NCBI GenBank assembly: GCA_017451975.1 | Contig: JAFTNI010000005.1 | Span: 1 to 8,289, forward strand | Source: Clostridia bacterium | Lineage (GTDB): Bacteria; Bacillota; Clostridia; Oscillospirales; CAG-272 | Reading direction: 5' to 3' | Length of the DNA stretch: 8,289 nucleotides | In this document: positions 5,978 through 8,289 of the stretch, piece by piece | How the letters are laid out: every line of letters starts with the position of its first letter | Numbering within the stretch: position 1 is the stretch's first letter | Translations under genes and position numbers: made by a program | Notes under the pieces: model-generated | Databases searched by the model: none | Seen by the model: the letters and a program-made list of their open reading frames with translations, nothing else | What the model was told of the DNA's origin: nothing

Positions 5978-6298
5978 ATGAAAAAATTCATCGCTTCCCT
6001 TTTAGCGCTTATCGCTGTTTTCGCCTGCACGGCCTGCGGGCATATGCACACGGTTGACCGTTGGCACGTAGACTACTATTATCACTTTCACGTTTGCACG
6101 GAGTGCGGCGAGGAAACAGACAAAACACCGCACGAATTCGGCAAGGACGAAATCTGCATCATCTGCAACTCCAAGGTTGTGCTGAACGATAACGGCAATA
6201 TCACCGTAACCGTTTACAACGAAGAGGGCGACATAACACGCGAGCTCGTTTTCGATAAAGAAGGCAAGCTTATAAAAGAAACCGCCGTAAACCGCTGA
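5978..6298 (+). CDS. Small Cys/His-rich predicted lipoprotein
   Basis: A 106-residue protein of unknown function. MKKF, a hydrophobic stretch (4-16) and Cys residues at 17 and 20 followed by Gly form a lipoprotein signal. The lipobox is ambiguous: VFAC (Cys17) fits the -3 rule better, while CTAC-G (Cys20) has the more usual Ala-Cys-Gly ending. The mature part is rich in His and Tyr (HMHTVDRWHVDYYYHFH, 22-38) and holds two CxxC pairs, CTEC (40-43) and CIIC (60-63), an arrangement able to bind one metal ion. A C-terminal part (about 66-103) of alternating charged and aliphatic residues looks beta-stranded. The start at 5978 has GAGG 7 nt upstream; the frame extending upstream to 5846 crosses the terminator and promoter and is rejected. 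Single-gene transcription unit. The CTECGEE segment recalls the Cys repeats of the surface protein at 1-1065. A metal role is inference. Confidence 0.85.
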   Translation: MKKFIASLLALIAVFACTACGHMHTVDRWHVDYYYHFHVCTECGEETDKTPHEFGKDEICIICNSKVVLNDNGNITVTVYNEEGDITRELVFDKEGKLIKETAVNR

Positions 6299-6353
6299 AA
6301 AAATGTGTACAAGCTGTAAATTTTAAAATATCTTAAAATTTTCGCTTGACATA

Positions 6354-6382
6354 TTGATTTGCTTAGTGAAATAATATATAAT
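6354..6382 (+). promoter_or_regulatory. Promoter of the three-helix membrane protein gene
   Basis: TTGATT (6354-6359), 17-bp spacer, TATAAT (6377-6382). A perfect TTGACA (6346-6351) lies 8 bp further upstream but is 25 bp from this -10; with it, only AATAAT (6370-6375, 18-bp spacer) would serve. An AT-only inverted repeat (6318-6326 with 6333-6341) lies just upstream. Confidence 0.75.
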
Positions 6383-6411
6383 GTACTCAACATAAATTAA
6401 AGGAGGTTTGT

Positions 6412-7704
6412 ATGGCAACAGCTACCAAACAAAAAACAAAAAAATCCGGCGGAGCTCTTTCCGTAATATTGAAGCTTATTTTAAGCAGCGTAATCGCTTT
6501 CGCCGTTTTCTACATCTTTCTTCCCCCGATCAACCCGCTTGCAATAGAGTTCTGGGTGTTCCTCACGGCGGTTCTGGCAATCTACCTTGTGCCCTTCGGT
6601 CTTGCAGGAGTATTCAAGGTTTACACCCTCCCGGGTTCTGCCGCACGCGTGGAGCTCAGCCCCAAAACGAAATCCCGCGGCTACAAGGTAATGATCATTG
6701 TCGTTCTCATTCCCATCGCGGTAATGATCATCGGCGGCATAATCTCTTCCACATTCTTCAACGCTAAAAAGTACGCGGACGTTATAGACGTAACGGAAGC
6801 CAACTTCGCAGACGATATGGATGAAACGGAAAACGTTACGAACATCGCGCTTATGGATACAGATTCCGCAGTTATCATAGGCAACCGCGCGCTCGGCTCG
6901 CTTTCCGACGTTGTTTCGCAGTACATTCTCAACGGCACGTATACGCAGATAAACTTCCAGGGCGCGCCCAAGAAGCTTTCCGTGCTTGAATACGACGGCT
7001 TCTTCAAATGGCTCGGCAACCGCGAAAACGGTATTCCCGGATACGTTATGGTAGACCCTGTTTACAACACGGCAGAATACAAAAAGCTTACAAAGGAAAT
7101 CAAATACGCTGAAAGCGGATATTTCGGCGATGACCTTATGCGTAAGCTTCGCTTCGATTACCCCACGAAAATTTTCGGCAACGTCGCTTTCGAGGTTGAC
7201 GAGGACGGCAACCCCTACTACATAGTTGCCTGCATGAGCCCCCGCGTTGGTCTTTTCGGCGCTTATGACGTTTCCGAGGTTATCATCTTCAACCCCTGCG
7301 AGGGTAACTCTGCAATAATTTCCGTAGGCGAAGTTCCCCAGTGGGTAGATATCGTTTACGACGGCTACCTCGCAGAAGATAAATACAATTGGCACGGCAC
7401 GCTTTCGGGCGGCTTTTGGAACAGCATCATAGGCAACAAGGGCTGCAAGCAGACCACGGACGATTTCGGCTACCTCATGCACGACGATGACGTTTGGTAT
7501 TACACGGGCGTAACATCCGTTACGGGCGATGCCTCCAACATCGGCTTCATTCTCTCCAACGCGCGCACAGGCGAATATAAATATTACGCCGTTGTTGGCG
7601 CAGAGGAATATTCTGCCATGAGCGCGGCAGAGGGCGAGGTTCAGCACATGAACTACAAAGCCTCCTTCCCCGCACTTATAAACGTATCGGGCGAAGCAAC
7701 GTAG
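6412..7704 (+). CDS. Unrecognised three-helix membrane protein, N-terminal part up to an in-frame TAG
   Basis: 430 residues with a very good start: AGGAGG 5 nt before the ATG. A Lys-rich start (6-11) is followed by three hydrophobic segments: about 16-38, 45-69 and 92-114, the third after a basic stretch (KTKSRGYK). The rest (about 115-430) is a large soluble, Tyr/Asp-rich, probably beta-containing region with few Cys (274, 296, 345). With three helices and a Lys-rich N-terminus inside, this large domain should be extracellular. I recognise no catalytic motif and assign no function; it resembles conserved hypothetical proteins of Clostridia. The frame stops at TAG (7702-7704), but the same frame then stays open to 8112, so this is very likely the first three-quarters of a 566-residue protein. 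Regulation and partners are unknown; no neighbour shares the transcript. Confidence 0.75.
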   Translation: MATATKQKTKKSGGALSVILKLILSSVIAFAVFYIFLPPINPLAIEFWVFLTAVLAIYLVPFGLAGVFKVYTLPGSAARVELSPKTKSRGYKVMIIVVLIPIAVMIIGGIISSTFFNAKKYADVIDVTEANFADDMDETENVTNIALMDTDSAVIIGNRALGSLSDVVSQYILNGTYTQINFQGAPKKLSVLEYDGFFKWLGNRENGIPGYVMVDPVYNTAEYKKLTKEIKYAESGYFGDDLMRKLRFDYPTKIFGNVAFEVDEDGNPYYIVACMSPRVGLFGAYDVSEVIIFNPCEGNSAIISVGEVPQWVDIVYDGYLAEDKYNWHGTLSGGFWNSIIGNKGCKQTTDDFGYLMHDDDVWYYTGVTSVTGDASNIGFILSNARTGEYKYYAVVGAEEYSAMSAAEGEVQHMNYKASFPALINVSGEAT

Positions 7705-7707
7705 AGT

Positions 7708-8112
7708 ATGGTGATTAAAGACGCCAACGGATACGTTAAGCAGTCCGGTCTTGTAAACGTAAGACACGTATGCACAGTTGCTATAGGCAACACGCAGGCT
7801 GAATCAATGGAGGCATATAAAAAGCTTATTGTTGAAAACGGCATTATAAGCGGTGAAATCGTTTCCGATAAGAAAACCGACGTTACCGTAAACGAAATAG
7901 AAAAGCTCGTTATCGACGGCAACTCCTGGTTCTACTTCCTCTGCTCCGACGGTAATTATTACCGCGTTTCCGTTGCGGAAAACCCCAGCGCGCTCTTTAT
8001 TCGCGAAGGCGACACTATAACCATTACTTACACGGAAACAGACCTTGAGGGTATGCGCAATATTGTTGAATGGACAAAAACAGTTCCCGCAGCCCCCGAA
8101 GCACAGGAATAA
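7708..8112 (+). CDS. C-terminal part of the membrane protein, separated by the single TAG codon
   Basis: This frame is the exact continuation of the gene starting at 6412: only TAG and one Ser codon (AGT) lie between the end of the first part and the ATG at 7708. That ATG has no ribosome binding site (a GAG one base away is too close), and the 134-residue product begins mid-domain with a beta-strand-like MVIKDANGYVK, so independent translation looks poor. Composition and codon use match the upstream part. The segment ESMEAYKKLI (about 32-41) looks helical and the remainder looks like a small beta barrel; the end is an Ala/Pro/Glu tail. Either the gene is broken by a nonsense change of a sense codon such as TAT, TAC or CAG, or the TAG is sometimes read through. 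The reading frame itself is secure; separate expression is doubtful. Confidence 0.6.
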   Translation: MVIKDANGYVKQSGLVNVRHVCTVAIGNTQAESMEAYKKLIVENGIISGEIVSDKKTDVTVNEIEKLVIDGNSWFYFLCSDGNYYRVSVAENPSALFIREGDTITITYTETDLEGMRNIVEWTKTVPAAPEAQE

Positions 8113-8124
8113 TATCAAAAAGCA

Positions 8125-8151
8125 AAACAGCTCGGCAAAACCGAGCTGTTT
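8125..8151. terminator. Strong symmetrical terminator hairpin
   Basis: AAACAGCTCGG (8125-8135) and CCGAGCTGTTT (8141-8151) form a perfect 11-bp stem with a CAAAA loop, 12 bp after the stop at 8112. On the plus strand only three T follow within the stem end; on the minus strand it continues TTTTGCTTTTT. It can serve both directions, and better for a minus-strand gene to the right of the window. The left arm shares ten bases with the hairpin at 4980-5003. Confidence 0.75.
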
Positions 8152-8174
8152 GAGTGTGTCGATAAACTAATTTT

Positions 8175-8289
8175 AGGCTCGCCCCTATGGGGGAGCTCCG
8201 CGAAGCGGTGAGAGGGCAAGCGCCAGAATATATGTTTTTGATATAATTTGGGCTTTTACCGCATCCCTCTCCGTCACCTGACGGTGCCA
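8175..8289. repeat. Partial dispersed inverted-repeat element (MITE-like), cut by the window edge
   Basis: The stretch is built of nested inverted repeats: a CCCC/GGGG hairpin with GCTC/GAGC base (8177-8196), CCGC-GAA-GCGG (8198-8208), GAGAGGG (8210-8216) matched by CCCTCTC (8265-8271), and CCGTCA/TGACGG (8271-8284). No reading frame fits. Compact palindromic units with GGGGGAGCT, GAGAGGG and CCCTCTC blocks are familiar from many clostridial genomes as dispersed non-coding repeats; that identification is from memory. The right terminal arm should lie just beyond the window. Confidence 0.6.

Noticed and set aside
6318..6341. AT-only inverted repeat as a terminator for the lipoprotein gene
   Set aside because: The stem has no G-C pair, so it should be too unstable for a standard terminator. 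It may be chance in AT-rich DNA.
7702..7704. Genome-wide TAG recoding
   Set aside because: rsmA ends on TAG at its usual family length with the next gene 11 nt away, so TAG acts as a stop here.
6481..7767. Minus-strand ORF of 428 residues opposite the membrane protein gene
   Set aside because: It is a shadow of the plus-strand gene: no ribosome binding site, odd composition, and it spans the TAG and both parts of the real frame.

Overview
The window looks like chromosomal DNA of a gut- or rumen-type Clostridia member, probably uncultured. This rests on Gram-positive AGGAG-type ribosome binding sites, the clostridial form of the MurD C-terminal motif (SPTRT), a YnbB-type PLP enzyme, a BspA-like leucine-rich-repeat surface protein with Cys-rich repeats, encoded CCA tails on the tRNAs and a dispersed palindromic repeat at the right edge. 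I cannot name a species.

Left part, minus strand (1-4807), read right to left: rsmA (16S rRNA dimethyltransferase), murD (peptidoglycan precursor ligase) and a YnbB/methionine gamma-lyase family enzyme form one tight operon. The rsmA stop codon lies inside the murD ribosome binding site, and a strong terminator at 1222-1251 closes the operon. Beyond it, a separate promoter with a duplicated 20-bp box drives a membrane-anchored Cys-repeat plus LRR surface protein that runs off the left edge.

Middle (4859-5137), plus strand: a near-consensus promoter, tRNA-Thr(CGT), a terminator-like hairpin, tRNA-Gly(CCC) and a final terminator.

Right part, plus strand (5280-8289): three independent transcription units. 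The first encodes a 132-residue protein that is the N-terminal and C-terminal ends of an AGCS sodium:alanine/glycine symporter joined in frame, with the middle missing. The second encodes a small Cys/His-rich lipoprotein. The third encodes an unrecognised three-helix membrane protein whose reading frame is cut by a single in-frame TAG (7702-7704) and then continues in the same frame to 8112. A symmetrical terminator follows, and then part of a dispersed inverted repeat.

I found no CRISPR array, phage genes or transposase. The best candidates for something unusual are the internally deleted transporter that keeps all its expression signals, and the amber-interrupted membrane protein. Neither is convincing evidence of a new system; gene decay, a strain-specific mutation or a sequence error are the simpler readings.
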